Positions 9,979 through 21,186 are shown, counted from the first letter of the stretch. The stretch is 64,000 nucleotides of DNA from Candidatus Omnitrophota bacterium (GCA_040755155.1 JBFMBP010000136.1:62001-126000), one strand, 5' to 3'. Numbers and translations: made by a program. The notes: generated by a model not told the origin, from the letters alone.

Positions 9979-10724
9979 TTATATGCTGGTTAAATTGGCG
10001 GTGAGATATTCGCGATTCAATTCCGCTATGAATCGGACGCTGATCTCTTTGGGGCAGGCGGCTTCGCATTCGTGCTGATTCGTGCAATTGCCAAAGCCTT
10101 CCCTGTCCATCGCTTCGACCATGTTAAGGACGCGGCGGCGGCGTTCGGAGTAGCCTTGAACCAAGTGGGCGAATTGGGAAACCTTCGCCGCCACAAAAAG
10201 CATGGCGGATGCGTTTTTGCAAGAAGCGACGCAGGCGCCGCAGCCGATGCACTGCGCAGCGTCCATCGCCGTATCCGCTTCTTCCTTGGAAATCGGAATG
10301 GCGTTGCCGTCCGGCGCGCCGCCGGTATTGACGGAAACGAAGCCGCCCGCCTGCATAATACGGTCGAAGGCGCTGCGGTCCACGACCAAATCGCGGATGA
10401 TGGGAAAAGCCTTGGCGCGCCAGGGTTCGACGGTGATATGATCGCCGTCCTTGAAGCGGCGCATGTGCAATTGGCAAGTGGTGGTTCCACGATCCGGTCC
10501 GTGGGCTTTGCCGTTGATCATCAGGGAACAACAGCCGCAAATGCCTTCCAGGCAGTCGGATTCGTAGGCGATGGCTTCTTCGCCGCTTTCAACGAGTTGC
10601 GCGTTGAGGACATCCAGCATTTCAAAGAAGGAACTTACGGGACTGATGTCCTTCACATGATAAGTAACCATTTTTCCTTGGGCTTGAGGACCGGCTTGAC
10701 GCCAGACGTGGAGCGTGAAATTCA

Positions 10725-10725
<1 letters not shown>
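9979..10725 (-). CDS. sdhB: Succinate dehydrogenase / fumarate reductase iron-sulfur subunit
   Basis: 248 residues. It passes electrons from the flavin of SdhA to the quinone site of the membrane subunit. The plant-ferredoxin-type [2Fe-2S] site is CLEGICGCC at 58-66 with a further Cys at 84. The [4Fe-4S] site is [11 protein letters not shown] at 159-169. A C-terminal Cys set ([12 protein letters not shown], near 217-228) serves the [3Fe-4S] centre and its neighbours. The ATG overlaps the TAA of sdhA by one base (TAATG), so the two are translationally coupled. Order sdhC-sdhA-sdhB on the minus strand matches the Bacteroidetes/epsilonproteobacterial type of complex II. Direction (oxidation of succinate versus reduction of fumarate) cannot be told from sequence. 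Confidence 0.95.
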
Positions 10726-12638
<1,913 letters not shown>

Positions 12639-12640
12639 GA

Positions 12641-13336
12641 TCAATTCCCTCCCGCCGGCATACCCAGCCATCCCAACAAAACGGATACGGGAACGATGAT
12701 GTATCCGCAGGCGATTCCCCATCCTGCCACGAGGCTGATTCGATTGACGCAGGCGGAATACGCGGGATGATTGAAGCCCAGCGTCTCGCAGGCGCTCATG
12801 ATGGCGTGGCTGAGATGAAATCCCAACGCAATCATGAGAACGATATACAAAATGGAATAAAAGGGATTTTGAAATCCGTAAATCAACATGGCGTAAACGT
12901 CATGCCGCCCCTTCGCGTCCATCATATGGAAATATTCCGGTTGCAACTTCCCCATCGTGTAATGCAAAATATGGAGGACGATGAAGCCGAAAACCAAAAT
13001 CCCCGTATAAATCATCGTCCGGGAAGCGAGCGACGCTTGAATCGTCCCAAAGTTCTGGTAGGAAACCGGCCTTGCGTTCCAATTTTCCAAGGTGAGTTGG
13101 ATGGAAAAGAAGACGTGAACCAATAACGCCAATAGAAGCGTCAAACGAACCGCCCAGAGCAGTTCGCCCAGTCCTTGCAGGAACGCCGCGTAACGGTTGA
13201 TGGGTTCGGGACCGGCGAAAATCTGAAGGTTTCCCAACATGTGGCCAATGAGAAACAATATCAGAAATACGCCGGTGACGGCCATGAGGATTTTCCGGCC
13301 AATAGATGTCACCCAGAGTTTCTTTGTAGAACTCAT
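12641..13336 (-). CDS. sdhC: Succinate dehydrogenase cytochrome b subunit
   Basis: 231 residues with about five membrane helices (for example [20 protein letters not shown] and [16 protein letters not shown]). Histidines within the helices ([30 protein letters not shown]) are suitable for binding two b haems. The start [15 protein letters not shown] and the length match the one-subunit cytochrome b558 type, which does the work of both SdhC and SdhD, so no sdhD is expected or seen. First gene of the operon. No clear promoter could be recognised in the 0.8-kb gap upstream. Confidence 0.92.
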   Translation of the reverse strand: MSSTKKLWVTSIGRKILMAVTGVFLILFLIGHMLGNLQIFAGPEPINRYAAFLQGLGELLWAVRLTLLLALLVHVFFSIQLTLENWNARPVSYQNFGTIQASLASRTMIYTGILVFGFIVLHILHYTMGKLQPEYFHMMDAKGRHDVYAMLIYGFQNPFYSILYIVLMIALGFHLSHAIMSACETLGFNHPAYSACVNRISLVAGWGIACGYIIVPVSVLLGWLGMPAGGN

Positions 13337-13620
13337 CCCTAGTTTCTCCTCATTTTCAACAAACTACCGCGCCATTTCGAAGTTCAAATCATAGAAGACA
13401 TACGCATAGAAGAACAATATCCAACTTTTCGATCTTATCAAAACTCGGCGGGATTTCGAAGAGACGCAAAAGGGAAAATTAGAATTTTATCCCAGCGCAT
13501 TCCCTTCCTCCAAAATTTTTAACTCATTTTACGCAGCCTGGGAGCGCAGGCATCTTGCCTGCCTTTTGAAATACTCATCCCAGAGCGGTGTATAGGCTTA
13601 ATATCTATTGCGTTTTCAAA
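13337..13620. other. Gene-poor gap upstream of sdhC
   Basis: No plausible gene seen. It contains the small hairpin GCAGGCATCTTGCCTGC (13546-13562), preceded by CAGCCTGGGAGC; strings of this kind occur as dispersed intergenic repeats in many bacteria. The rest of the gap to 14182 holds the repeat, the gene-like remnant and the promoter listed separately. Confidence 0.5.
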
Positions 13621-13839
13621 TCACGATAATACGAAATAACTCGAATTCCACGAAATATTCGAATCGCGGATATCGTGGATTCTTTTGGATTTCACGGAAA
13701 AATCTTGGCGGCGATGCGAATCTGTTAGCCAACCGTTCTTCTTTTCTTTTTTCGCGTCTTTCATTTTCCTTTCGCGTCTTTGTGATTCCAACGACGATAG
13801 AAAGAGATTCCTTTAATTACCCATCACGCGTTACATGAG
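13621..13839 (+). repeat. ~220-bp degenerate dispersed repeat, copy 1
   Basis: This stretch shares a long series of blocks with the reverse complement of 57400-57622: CGAATTCCACGAAAT, CGGATATCG, GGATTTCACGGAAAAATCTT, GTGATTC, ACGACGATAG, and a shared end TTAATTACCCATCACGCGTTACATGAG (minor changes). Both copies translate to a similar YRGYRGFFWISRKNL-like string, but there is no initiation site and the reading frames drift, so I treat it as a non-coding repeat. A shorter relative lies near 42008-42060. Confidence 0.7.
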
Positions 13840-13917
13840 ATCATATTATTTGCAAAATTGGGTTGCGGAAGATATGATAAATGGATAGCGCCAAAGGGGG
13901 GCAAAGGCAAGACGCAG

Positions 13918-14097
13918 TCAGCCTTTGATCTTTTCCCGAATGGCTGAAAGTTCGAGCATCATCGTTTCCGTTTCGATCGAATCTACAAGAGATAATATTC
14001 GTCCTCCGCGTTTTCCGTTAAGGTTGATTTCATGGGAAATATGTTCTATGTCATTGAGAATATACGATTTATCTGAACTCCTTCTCGCTTTCTGAAT
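13918..14097 (-). pseudogene. Gene-like open frame without a start (possible remnant)
   Basis: On the minus strand a frame is open from just after a TAA at 14098-14100 to a TGA at 13918-13920. It reads ...SDKSYILNDIEHISHEINL and ends ...MLELSAIREKIKG. The composition looks protein-like (amphipathic helix, few rare residues), but there is no ATG, GTG or TTG with a ribosome site except an ATG only 14 codons from the end. It may be the 3' remnant of a lost gene. I cannot name the family. Confidence 0.3.
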
Positions 14098-14106
14098 TTA
14101 TATACT

Positions 14107-14135
14107 TTGCACTTTATATATTTTACTTATATAAT
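14107..14135 (+). promoter_or_regulatory. Sigma-70 promoter for the triple-Cys-motif protein
   Basis: TTGCAC (14107-14112), a 17-bp spacer, then a perfect TATAAT (14130-14135). Transcription would start near 14142. That excludes the in-frame upstream start at 14141 and supports the ATG at 14183 behind an AGGAGG site. Confidence 0.75.
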
Positions 14136-14182
14136 AATCTTTGGCGATTACGCCGAATACTTTAAATCAGGAGGTTTTTGTA

Positions 14183-14878
14183 ATGAAAAAGGTTATGAGT
14201 ATTATGGTTTTAAGCGTTTTCTGCTTGGGTTTATCTCTGTTCGCTTTCGCTTCGGAAAATGCCTCAGCGAAAAAAGAAGATAAACGAATCGCGGTGGAAT
14301 TGAAAGCGATGAAGGAGAGAAAACCGCAGAGCAAATGTCCGGTTATGGCCGGAAAAGTCGACGAGAAAAACTCTGTGGAATATATGGGATATCTCATAAA
14401 AACCTGCTGTCCGGATTGCATCGCGGCTGTGAAGAAAGATCCATTGGGCGCCATCCAAAAAATCCGCGCCAATGGCGAAGAACCGGCTCTGGCGGCGAAT
14501 TTCAAAACCCAAACCGTATGTCCGCTTTCGGGAAAGCCTGTAAATGATGAAGCTTACGTTATTAAAAACAACGTCATGGTGAAATTCTGTTGCCCGGATT
14601 GCAAGGCGAAATTCGTCAAAGATTGGGATAAGTCGCTCGCGGCGATGCTGAAAAAAGGAGAGGCGCCGATTATATTAACGATGGCGCAGACTGCTTGTCC
14701 TCTGAGCGGCGAAGCCATCAATAAAGATAGTGCGGTAGAATATAAAGGGAAGAAGGTTTATTTCTGTTGCGACGATTGCCAAGCCAAGTTTAACGCTTCC
14801 CCGGAAAAATATCTGCAAGCGATGGCGGATGAAGGCATTGTTTTGGAAAGCGTCAAGTCGGTCATCTTGACGCATTGA
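14183..14878 (+). CDS. Secreted protein with three Cys-rich (TRASH/YHS-like) metal-binding repeats
   Basis: 231 residues from the ATG at 14183, which follows CAGGAGGTTTTTGTA. A signal peptide covers residues 1-23. Three repeats follow with identical spacing of the key cysteines: C52...CC75/76-P-D-C79, C113...CC136/137-P-D-C140, and C172...CC195/196-D-D-C199. Each begins CP(V/L)(M/S)xG and ends CCxDC, as in YHS/TRASH-type treble-clef-like modules that bind Cu, Zn or Fe. The protein probably acts outside the cytoplasmic membrane as a metal-binding or metal-buffering protein. No transporter or metal regulator is adjacent; it is a single gene with its own promoter. Function beyond metal binding is unknown. 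Confidence 0.75.
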   Translation: MKKVMSIMVLSVFCLGLSLFAFASENASAKKEDKRIAVELKAMKERKPQSKCPVMAGKVDEKNSVEYMGYLIKTCCPDCIAAVKKDPLGAIQKIRANGEEPALAANFKTQTVCPLSGKPVNDEAYVIKNNVMVKFCCPDCKAKFVKDWDKSLAAMLKKGEAPIILTMAQTACPLSGEAINKDSAVEYKGKKVYFCCDDCQAKFNASPEKYLQAMADEGIVLESVKSVILTH

Positions 14879-15044
14879 TAATTAACTCCTGATACGTAAT
14901 TCCATTCCCTCGTCCTCTGTGTTAGAGTTAAGGATAGTTCGTTGAATCATTCCTCACCCTTCCAAATCTTGGGTAAGGAATTGAAAAGACGGTAACTTCA
15001 TAGGGAATTGGCCATTGCGTTCAGTATATGTAATAAAAAAAATT

Positions 15045-15084
15045 CCCGGATTTTGACCTTTGGGTGAAAGTCCGGGTTTTTTTT
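15045..15084 (+). terminator. Rho-independent terminator
   Basis: CCCGGA (15045-15050) and TCCGGG (15071-15076) pair across a 20-base loop and are followed at once by eight T residues. It lies 167 bp after the triple-Cys-motif gene and probably ends that transcript. The rest of the 14879-15282 gap holds no gene that I can see. Confidence 0.75.
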
Positions 15085-15282
15085 GTCGAAAATACGGCTT
15101 ATACGGCTTTTTAAGATTGGAAAACATAGATATCTTTTTCTAAATTGATTATTGTACATTGAATTTATCTTAATTTATGAGATTTCTTTTCCGCCGGGGA
15201 TTCTTATGCGCTTTCAAGTACAATCCAATTGGAGAATCGCTTCAGAACGCTTAACGATTCGGGTTGGCTTAAGGAGCGTTAA

Positions 15283-15906
15283 ATGAGCCAATCGAAACGC
15301 TTAGGTCAAGCATTGATCGATTCGGGCGTCATCGACTCCCGCCAGTTGGATGAAGCGCTTGCCGTTCAAAAAGAGCATTCCCACCGCACGTTAGGCGAAA
15401 TTGTTTCCTCTTCTTACGCCGTCCCTATGGAGATGATAGAAACCGTTTTCGTAAAAGATATTTTAGTTCCTTCCGTTAAGCATATGTTGGCGGATCATTT
15501 GAAAATGGAAGAAGAGAAATTCACCCAAGCCCTTCCGATTAAAGCGAATCAATTAGTTTACGATATCGAAATCATATCCACGAAGTTCAGAAGAACGATT
15601 TCCACTCATTTTATCCGGGAAGAAGGTTCCGATTTTCCTTTAAAACTCCATAACCGCTACGCAACGACAGATATGGAGGGGATTCTAAAAATCGCTATCT
15701 CCTCAGCATCGGGCGAAACGATTTGCCAAGAAAATTACGTCTCGTTCCGCTACGATTTCGGGGACAAATCCGCCCGCTTCGAGGGAGGAGACCTCAGCGG
15801 CATCCAATTCCGCTTCTCCCGCGCCATCGCCGAACGGCTGGGAAAGGTTCTTACTTATAAACCAATCAGCGAGCAGGAATTGGATGATGTATTAAGCCAA
15901 CTCTAA
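15283..15906 (+). CDS. Stand-alone MshEN-motif protein, candidate cyclic-di-GMP receptor
   Basis: 207 residues. Residues 6-29 match the first MshEN signature RLGxx(L/V/I)2xxG(L/V/I)2xxxxLxxxLxxQ at every fixed position: R6 L7 G8, L11 I12, G15 V16 I17, L22, L26, Q29. A weaker second half-motif starts at L37 G38. MshEN domains, known from the N-terminus of type II secretion/MshE ATPases, bind cyclic di-GMP. No ATPase domain follows. Residues about 70-207 are an alpha/beta region (KFRRTISTHFIRE, ENYVSFRYDFGDKSARFEGG) that I do not recognise. The next gene, 213 bp downstream on the same strand, is a diguanylate cyclase, which supports a c-di-GMP link. Confidence 0.65.
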   Translation: MSQSKRLGQALIDSGVIDSRQLDEALAVQKEHSHRTLGEIVSSSYAVPMEMIETVFVKDILVPSVKHMLADHLKMEEEKFTQALPIKANQLVYDIEIISTKFRRTISTHFIREEGSDFPLKLHNRYATTDMEGILKIAISSASGETICQENYVSFRYDFGDKSARFEGGDLSGIQFRFSRAIAERLGKVLTYKPISEQELDDVLSQL

Positions 15907-16119
15907 ATCGATTCGTTATAACTTCCCAAATTCTTTGTTGCGTTGAGTGGATTCGAACCGAAGCGCAGTCCGCTATACCCTGCCTTCAACCGTGAATTAA
16001 TTCCTCGGCTCGTTCCTTTTAAAAACTATCTCAGCTGCCGATAATCCTTTAAAATGCGCTTTAGAACATATCCCCAAGGATTTGCCCGGATATCGTTTTC
16101 AACATGAAAGAGACTCGTC

Positions 16120-17022
16120 ATGGAGATGGAATCCTATCTTTTTGAAAATCTAATCGATGGTTTGGATGAAGGCATATTCTTTATTGACCGGAATATGCGA
16201 ATAGTTTATTGGAACCGGGGATGCGAAAAAATAACCGGCGTGAAAGCTTCGAAAGCGATAGGCGCCCATTGTTGCCAAGAAATTCTCGATCACGCCGATT
16301 TGGAAGGAAATTCTCTTTGCCATAACGTTTGTCCCGTGGGAAAAACTCTGGAAGACGGGAAAATTCGCGAAATCGAGGTTTACCTACAATGCAAAAAGGG
16401 CGGCAGAACCCCTATCTTTCTGCGTATTATCCCCTTGCTGGATAAATCGGGCGCCATTACCGGAGCGGCGCATTACTTCATGGATATTACGATGAAGTTG
16501 GATATGCAGCAAAAGATGAAGGAGCTGAAAGAAAAAGCCTCGATCGATCTTCTAACGGATTTACCCAATCGGGCCTTGATCGATTTCAACTTGAATTCCC
16601 GTCTCAACGAGTTTTTGCGCAATGGCTCCACGTTCGGTGTTCTCATGATGGATATCGACCATTTCAAGGATTTTAACGACAAATATGGGCATGACGTGGG
16701 GGACGAAGTATTGAAGATGGTGGCGAAAGTCTTTTTAAGCAACGAAAGGCCATACGACGTCATCGGCCGTTGGGGCGGCGAGGAATTCGTTGGCGTCGTA
16801 GCGAATATCGACAAATTCGGCCTCTTCAGTTTCGCCGAAAGACTGCGTTACCACGTAGAAAGAATGCGTTTAATCGTTGGCAAAAAGAAACTGAAAGTAA
16901 CGATCTCTATCGGCGCCACCTTAGCTCTTCCCACGGACAACCAGGATAAATTGTTGAAAAGAGCCGACGAGTTGTTATACCGATGCAAGAACAATGGCCG
17001 CAACTGCGTAACGGTGGGGTGA
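16120..17022 (+). CDS. PAS-GGDEF diguanylate cyclase
   Basis: 300 residues, no membrane segment. A PAS domain covers about 5-130 (GIFFIDRNMRIVYWNRGCEKITG). It has an unusual number of cysteines (HCCQEIL, LCHNVCPVGKT) that could bind a cofactor or sense redox state. A GGDEF domain covers about 140-300 and has an intact active site, GGEEF at 219-223. An inhibitory I-site RPYD lies at 210-213, exactly five residues upstream, so the enzyme should be active and product-inhibited. It makes cyclic di-GMP from two GTP in the cytoplasm. The adjacent MshEN-motif protein is a plausible local receptor (inference). Confidence 0.9.
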   Translation: MEMESYLFENLIDGLDEGIFFIDRNMRIVYWNRGCEKITGVKASKAIGAHCCQEILDHADLEGNSLCHNVCPVGKTLEDGKIREIEVYLQCKKGGRTPIFLRIIPLLDKSGAITGAAHYFMDITMKLDMQQKMKELKEKASIDLLTDLPNRALIDFNLNSRLNEFLRNGSTFGVLMMDIDHFKDFNDKYGHDVGDEVLKMVAKVFLSNERPYDVIGRWGGEEFVGVVANIDKFGLFSFAERLRYHVERMRLIVGKKKLKVTISIGATLALPTDNQDKLLKRADELLYRCKNNGRNCVTVG

Positions 17023-17104
17023 TATTGGCTGAAAAAATGGAATGATTGCCGCGCATATAAAAAATCAGACCATTTGTGAAATTTAGTTAGGAAGGAATTA
17101 TGTA

Positions 17105-19468
17105 ATGAAAAGCGTTTTGAGTAAGATTTTTCTCTGTTTTATGATGATTATCGTTGGCGTTTCTTCGGTTTGCGGAATGGAGAACGACTGGAAACTTTGG
17201 TATCGTCAACCGGCATCCAATTGGTTGGAAGCTCTGCCCATCGGCAACGGACGCCTCGGCGGCATGGTCTTCGGCGGGACGGATGGGGAGCGCATTCAAC
17301 TCAACGAGGATACGCTCTGGTCGGGTCATTTCAGCAACGCCGACCGCGCAAACGCATACAAATATCTGCCGCAAGCGCGAAAACTGATCTTCGAAGGGCA
17401 TTATTCTGAAGCGCAGAATCTCGTGCAAAAAGAATTCATGAGCGAGCATCTCGATAAATACAGTTATCAGACGCTGGGCGATCTCATGCTTCGCTTTCCC
17501 TCCATCCCGGCAGCTTCCGTCTATCGCCGCGAGCTCGATCTCGACGAAGCGATTGCGCGAGTATCCTATCAAGTTAACGGAGCGATATATTGCCGCGAAG
17601 TATTTTCCAGTCCCGTAGATCAAGTCATCGTCGTTCGCATCGCTTGCGATAAACCAGGGCTTCTCACTTTCGACGTCAACTTGACGCGCCCTGAGAACTT
17701 CGAGACGAAGGCGGAGGGTAATAATTTTTTGATAATGACCGGCCAGGCGGATGGCGGCAAACCTTCGGCAGGCGTTGGTTTCGAAGCGCGTCTGCTGGCG
17801 ATGCCCGAAGGCGGGAACGTCACGGCGGACGAGAACGGCTTACATATCGAAAAAGCCGATGCAGTAACATTACTGCTGACAGCGGCAACAACCTACAATC
17901 ATCGAAATCCCGGCGAAATTTGCGAAAGAACGCTCGCCTCCGCCGCCAAGAAAACCTATGAACAGCTGCGCCGCGTTCACATCGCCGAACATCAACGCCT
18001 ATTCCGCCGCGTAAATCTCGATCTGGGCGGCCATGAAGCGGAAGCGATTCCGACCGACCAGCGTTTGAAAGCGGTCAAAGACGACAGCGAGGATCAACAA
18101 CTGATCGCTCTCTATTTCCAATACGGCCGTTATCTTTTAATCAGCTCGTCTCGGCCTGGATGCATGCCCTCCAACCTGCAAGGCATCTGGAACGATCGCA
18201 TCAACGCGCCTTGGGGCTCCGATTATCATATCAACATAAATATCCAAATGAATTACTGGCCCGCCGAAGTCTGCAATCTTTCGGAATGCGTCCAACCTTA
18301 CTTCGATCTCATCGACAATCTGCGTCCCAACGGCCGCAATACCGCCCGCGACGTTTACAACTGCGGGGGCTTCGTCGCTCATTACACCACCGACGCCTGG
18401 TGGTGGACATCCCCCAACGGTCATGTAGGTTACGGCATGTGGACGCTGGGCGCGGCCTGGTCGTGCCATCACTTATGGGAGCATTATCTTTATACGGAAG
18501 ATAAAGAATTTCTCTCCCAACTCGGTTATCCCATTATGAAGGAAGCCGCCGAGTTCTTTCTCGATTTTCTCACGGAAGATCCCAAAACCGGCCAGTTGGT
18601 CTCCGGCCCTTCCACATCCCCCGAAAACACGTTCATCGCTCCCGACGGCAAAAAGATCAATCTCTCAATGGGCTGTTCTATGGATCAGGAAATCATCTGG
18701 GACTTATTTTCCAATTGCCTGGCGGCGGCCAAGGTTCTCAGCCTTCAAGATGATTTTACAGAAAAAGTTCAATCGTCTCTCAAGCGCCTGGCCCTACCTA
18801 AAATCGGTTCCGACGGACGACTGATGGAATGGCAGGAAGAATTCAAAGAAGCCGAACCGGGTCACCGTCACATGTCGCATCTCTTCGCGCTGCATCCCGG
18901 CAGCCAAATCACTTTGCGAGGAACGCCCGAATTGGCGGCGGCGGCGCGCAAATCGATGGAATATCGCCTGGCCAACGGCGGCGGCCATACAGGCTGGAGC
19001 CGGGCCTGGATCATTAACTTTTGGGCAAGGCTGGAAGAAGGCGCCAAAGCATATGAGAACATTCTCGCCCTGCTGCGCAAATCAACCCTCACCAACCTCT
19101 TCGACGATCATCCTCCCTTCCAGATCGACGGCAACTACGGCGCAACCGCCGCCGTCGCCGAGATGCTGCTGCAAAGCCATGATGGGGAAATCCACCTGCT
19201 GCCTGCTCTACCTTCAGCTTGGAGCGAGGGTTCGATAAACGGCTTGCGGGCGCGGGGAGGATTCGAAGTGGATATGGAATGGAAGCAAGGAAAAATCGTT
19301 CGCGCCAAGATTCGTTCCCTGCTCGGCGCTCCCTGCCGCCTGCGCATCGGCGTTCCAGTTTCGTTGGAATCGGACGGCTTCCGCGTTCCCGCTTCCTCGC
19401 CCAAAGCAGGAGTGCTCGAATTCGAGACGGCCAAAGGAAAAACCTACATTCTTGAAACGGGAAATTAA
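17105..19468 (+). CDS. Secreted GH95-family glycosidase (alpha-L-fucosidase type)
   Basis: 787 residues with a signal peptide (about 1-24). The N-terminal beta domain has [19 protein letters not shown]. The (alpha/alpha)6 catalytic domain contains [20 protein letters not shown] and [13 protein letters not shown], whose Asn residues activate water in this family. It also has STSPEN (general acid Glu), [13 protein letters not shown] and [17 protein letters not shown] (general base Asp). GH95 enzymes remove terminal alpha-1,2-L-fucose or, in some members, L-galactose. Full length for the family. An AGGAAGGAATTATGTA stretch precedes the ATG. The preceding gene is 82 bp away, and a role in c-di-GMP signalling is not implied. 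Substrate specificity cannot be read from sequence. Confidence 0.9.
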   Translation: MKSVLSKIFLCFMMIIVGVSSVCGMENDWKLWYRQPASNWLEALPIGNGRLGGMVFGGTDGERIQLNEDTLWSGHFSNADRANAYKYLPQARKLIFEGHYSEAQNLVQKEFMSEHLDKYSYQTLGDLMLRFPSIPAASVYRRELDLDEAIARVSYQVNGAIYCREVFSSPVDQVIVVRIACDKPGLLTFDVNLTRPENFETKAEGNNFLIMTGQADGGKPSAGVGFEARLLAMPEGGNVTADENGLHIEKADAVTLLLTAATTYNHRNPGEICERTLASAAKKTYEQLRRVHIAEHQRLFRRVNLDLGGHEAEAIPTDQRLKAVKDDSEDQQLIALYFQYGRYLLISSSRPGCMPSNLQGIWNDRINAPWGSDYHININIQMNYWPAEVCNLSECVQPYFDLIDNLRPNGRNTARDVYNCGGFVAHYTTDAWWWTSPNGHVGYGMWTLGAAWSCHHLWEHYLYTEDKEFLSQLGYPIMKEAAEFFLDFLTEDPKTGQLVSGPSTSPENTFIAPDGKKINLSMGCSMDQEIIWDLFSNCLAAAKVLSLQDDFTEKVQSSLKRLALPKIGSDGRLMEWQEEFKEAEPGHRHMSHLFALHPGSQITLRGTPELAAAARKSMEYRLANGGGHTGWSRAWIINFWARLEEGAKAYENILALLRKSTLTNLFDDHPPFQIDGNYGATAAVAEMLLQSHDGEIHLLPALPSAWSEGSINGLRARGGFEVDMEWKQGKIVRAKIRSLLGAPCRLRIGVPVSLESDGFRVPASSPKAGVLEFETAKGKTYILETGN

Positions 19469-19566
19469 ATATTCTCACCCTATAAAGAAGCGCTTCTTGT
19501 AACGGCTCGCCAATCCGCCTGTAACCATTCGACGGGGGGTTGATGATTTTTTTTTCTATTTTCCTA

Positions 19567-19616
19567 TTGACAGGAGGAGGTTTTCGTCCTATATTTGTTT
19601 ATATGTATACAGTTTA
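19567..19616 (+). promoter_or_regulatory. Sigma-70 promoter with an operator-like 22-mer
   Basis: TTGACA (19567-19572), a 17-bp spacer, then TATATT (19590-19595) predict a transcript starting near 19602. A 22-mer at 19595-19616 (TTGTTTA...GTATACAGT) covers the start point. The same 22-mer, 18 of 22 bases identical, lies upstream of the gene at 21232. It may be a shared repressor site. Confidence 0.6.
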
Positions 19617-19636
19617 TATAAGAATGGAGAAGGACG

Positions 19637-20737
19637 ATGTCGAACCGGGAAAAAAGAAGAGGTCCCAAGACGCACCGCTATCTGATTTACGCTTTCAGCG
19701 CCTTATTCACGTTATTGTTGATTTGGTTCTTCGGCTTTGTTTTGGAAGATATTGAAAAACTGTCGCCGCCGGATTACGAAAAAGTCGAGAAAAAGCATAT
19801 TGACGGCAGCTTATACGGCAAAATGGAGGAATTGAAAAAATCCCGGCAAACTCTCTCTACTCAAATCGGCAACCAACGAGATATCCAGGAAATATTGCGA
19901 ACCAGTACGGAGAACTCCCAGCAAACGATGAACCAACTCGTGGAATTGCATAAACTGAACCTGCAACAAGGCGTCAAACCCACCGAAGCGGAACAAGATG
20001 CACTGGCGGAAAGCGAATCTTTATTCCTCGAAAATCAAAAGAAATTCCAGGAAGCCAATCGTTCGATCGCCGACCTTAGCGAACAACAGCGCAGCCTCGA
20101 TCGGCAAATCGAAACCCTGCAAATCGATATCAATGGAAAACAGAAACCGGCTCAAGAAGAGTATCGCCTTCTTACGCGCAAGCATGAAATCAAGAAGGCG
20201 TGCCTAAAACTCGGTTTTCTGCTTCCGATTTTTCTGATATGCGCTTGGTTGCTCTTCAAAAAACGCGCCGGAACCTATGCGCCGATCGCCATTTCGTTCA
20301 TCGTCGCCTCTTTTTGGAAATCCGGAACGGTCTTGTTTCAACATTTGCCTCTCGCCTATTTCAAATACATCGCCATCGGCGCGGTCATCGCCATCGTCCT
20401 CTCCTTTTTGGTTCATCTGATCCGCCTGGCGGCGGCGCCGAAGCGGGATTGGCTGCTTAAACAGTACAAGGAAGCCTACAACAAGCATCTCTGCCCCATC
20501 TGCGCCTATCCCATCGAGCGCGGCGCCTTCAAACAAGCCGTTTGGAGCGCTAAAGGACCGAAACTCATCGGCCCGGTTCCCAGCCGCGAAAACGCCGAGG
20601 ACGAGAAGCCCTATTCCTGCCCCTCCTGCGGCGAAAAACTCTATGAAACCTGCGGACAGTGCGGCGCCATACGCCATTCCCTGCTGCCCCATTGCCTGTC
20701 CTGCGGAGAAGAAAAGACGCTTGAGGCTTGCGTTTGA
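19637..20737 (+). CDS. Membrane coiled-coil protein with C-terminal zinc ribbons, function unknown
   Basis: 366 residues. One membrane helix at about 15-38 (YLIYAFSALFTLLLIWFFGF) and two or three more at about 195-275 flank a coiled-coil-like segment at about 50-190, rich in Glu, Gln and Lys. The C-terminal 85 residues carry zinc-ribbon cysteine pairs: CPIC, then CPSC, then CGQC and CLSC. Topology probably puts the coiled coil outside the membrane and the zinc ribbons in the cytoplasm. I do not recognise a named family. A clear promoter lies upstream. The gene is followed 54 bp later by the broken XRE gene and then by the acyltransferase fusion, whose upstream region carries the same 22-mer motif. 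Confidence 0.7.
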   Translation: MSNREKRRGPKTHRYLIYAFSALFTLLLIWFFGFVLEDIEKLSPPDYEKVEKKHIDGSLYGKMEELKKSRQTLSTQIGNQRDIQEILRTSTENSQQTMNQLVELHKLNLQQGVKPTEAEQDALAESESLFLENQKKFQEANRSIADLSEQQRSLDRQIETLQIDINGKQKPAQEEYRLLTRKHEIKKACLKLGFLLPIFLICAWLLFKKRAGTYAPIAISFIVASFWKSGTVLFQHLPLAYFKYIAIGAVIAIVLSFLVHLIRLAAAPKRDWLLKQYKEAYNKHLCPICAYPIERGAFKQAVWSAKGPKLIGPVPSRENAEDEKPYSCPSCGEKLYETCGQCGAIRHSLLPHCLSCGEEKTLEACV

Positions 20738-20791
20738 AGGGGAATAATGGAGATATATTTTTAACGGCGCCCGCTACAAGGAATAGTAATC

Positions 20792-21109
20792 ATGTCCAAT
20801 AAACAAAAGTCCACTACCGACGCGGTTGAAATCCTTCGCCGCCGTTATTTTGAAGGAAAACACGAACGATTGACGGAATTGGAAGAAGAACGCGCCAATG
20901 CCGAAATTGCTCGTTCTATTTTTGAATTGCGGGAAAAAGCCGGCCTAACCCAAAAAGAACTTGCCGAATTAGTAGGAACAACGCCGTCCGTGATTTGCCG
21001 GCTGGAAGACGCCGACTAGGAAGGACATTCTCTTTCCATGCTGCCTCGAATCGCCGCCGCTTTACGGCAACGAGTCGAAGTCAAATTCATTCCTCTAGCT
21101 CGCGCATAA
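20792..21109 (+). pseudogene. XRE-family antitoxin-like regulator interrupted by an in-frame TAG
   Basis: The frame runs 75 codons, ending ...TPSVICRLEDAD, then TAG at 21017-21019. The same frame then continues for 29 sense codons (EGHSLSMLPRIAAALRQRVE...) to a TAA at 21107-21109. Relatives of this HTH family read LEDADYEGHSLSML through this point, so the TAG replaces a Tyr codon (one-base change of TAC or TAT). The helix-turn-helix (LTQKELAELVGTTPSVICRLE) is complete, but the C-terminal helix and strand that dimerise are lost unless the stop is read through. No RelE/HigB-type toxin is adjacent. TAG is a normal stop in this genome (for example tldD), so a nonsense mutation is likelier than recoding. 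Confidence 0.85.
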
Positions 21110-21186
21110 CACGGAGTCTGAGAAGGGGAGAAAACGTAGTACAAATTAAAAAATCTTTATTCCACCCTTGATTTTTTTTATTTTTA

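Noticed and set aside
13608-13838. A 76-codon open frame that seems to have a homologue at 57454-57636
   Set aside because: The similarity comes from the ~220-bp dispersed repeat; the frames drift, starts do not correspond and there is no ribosome site.
20792-21109. Genome-wide reassignment of TAG to an amino acid
   Set aside because: Other confident genes end in TAG (tldD at 48896, the secreted protein ending at 45206), so TAG is a working stop.
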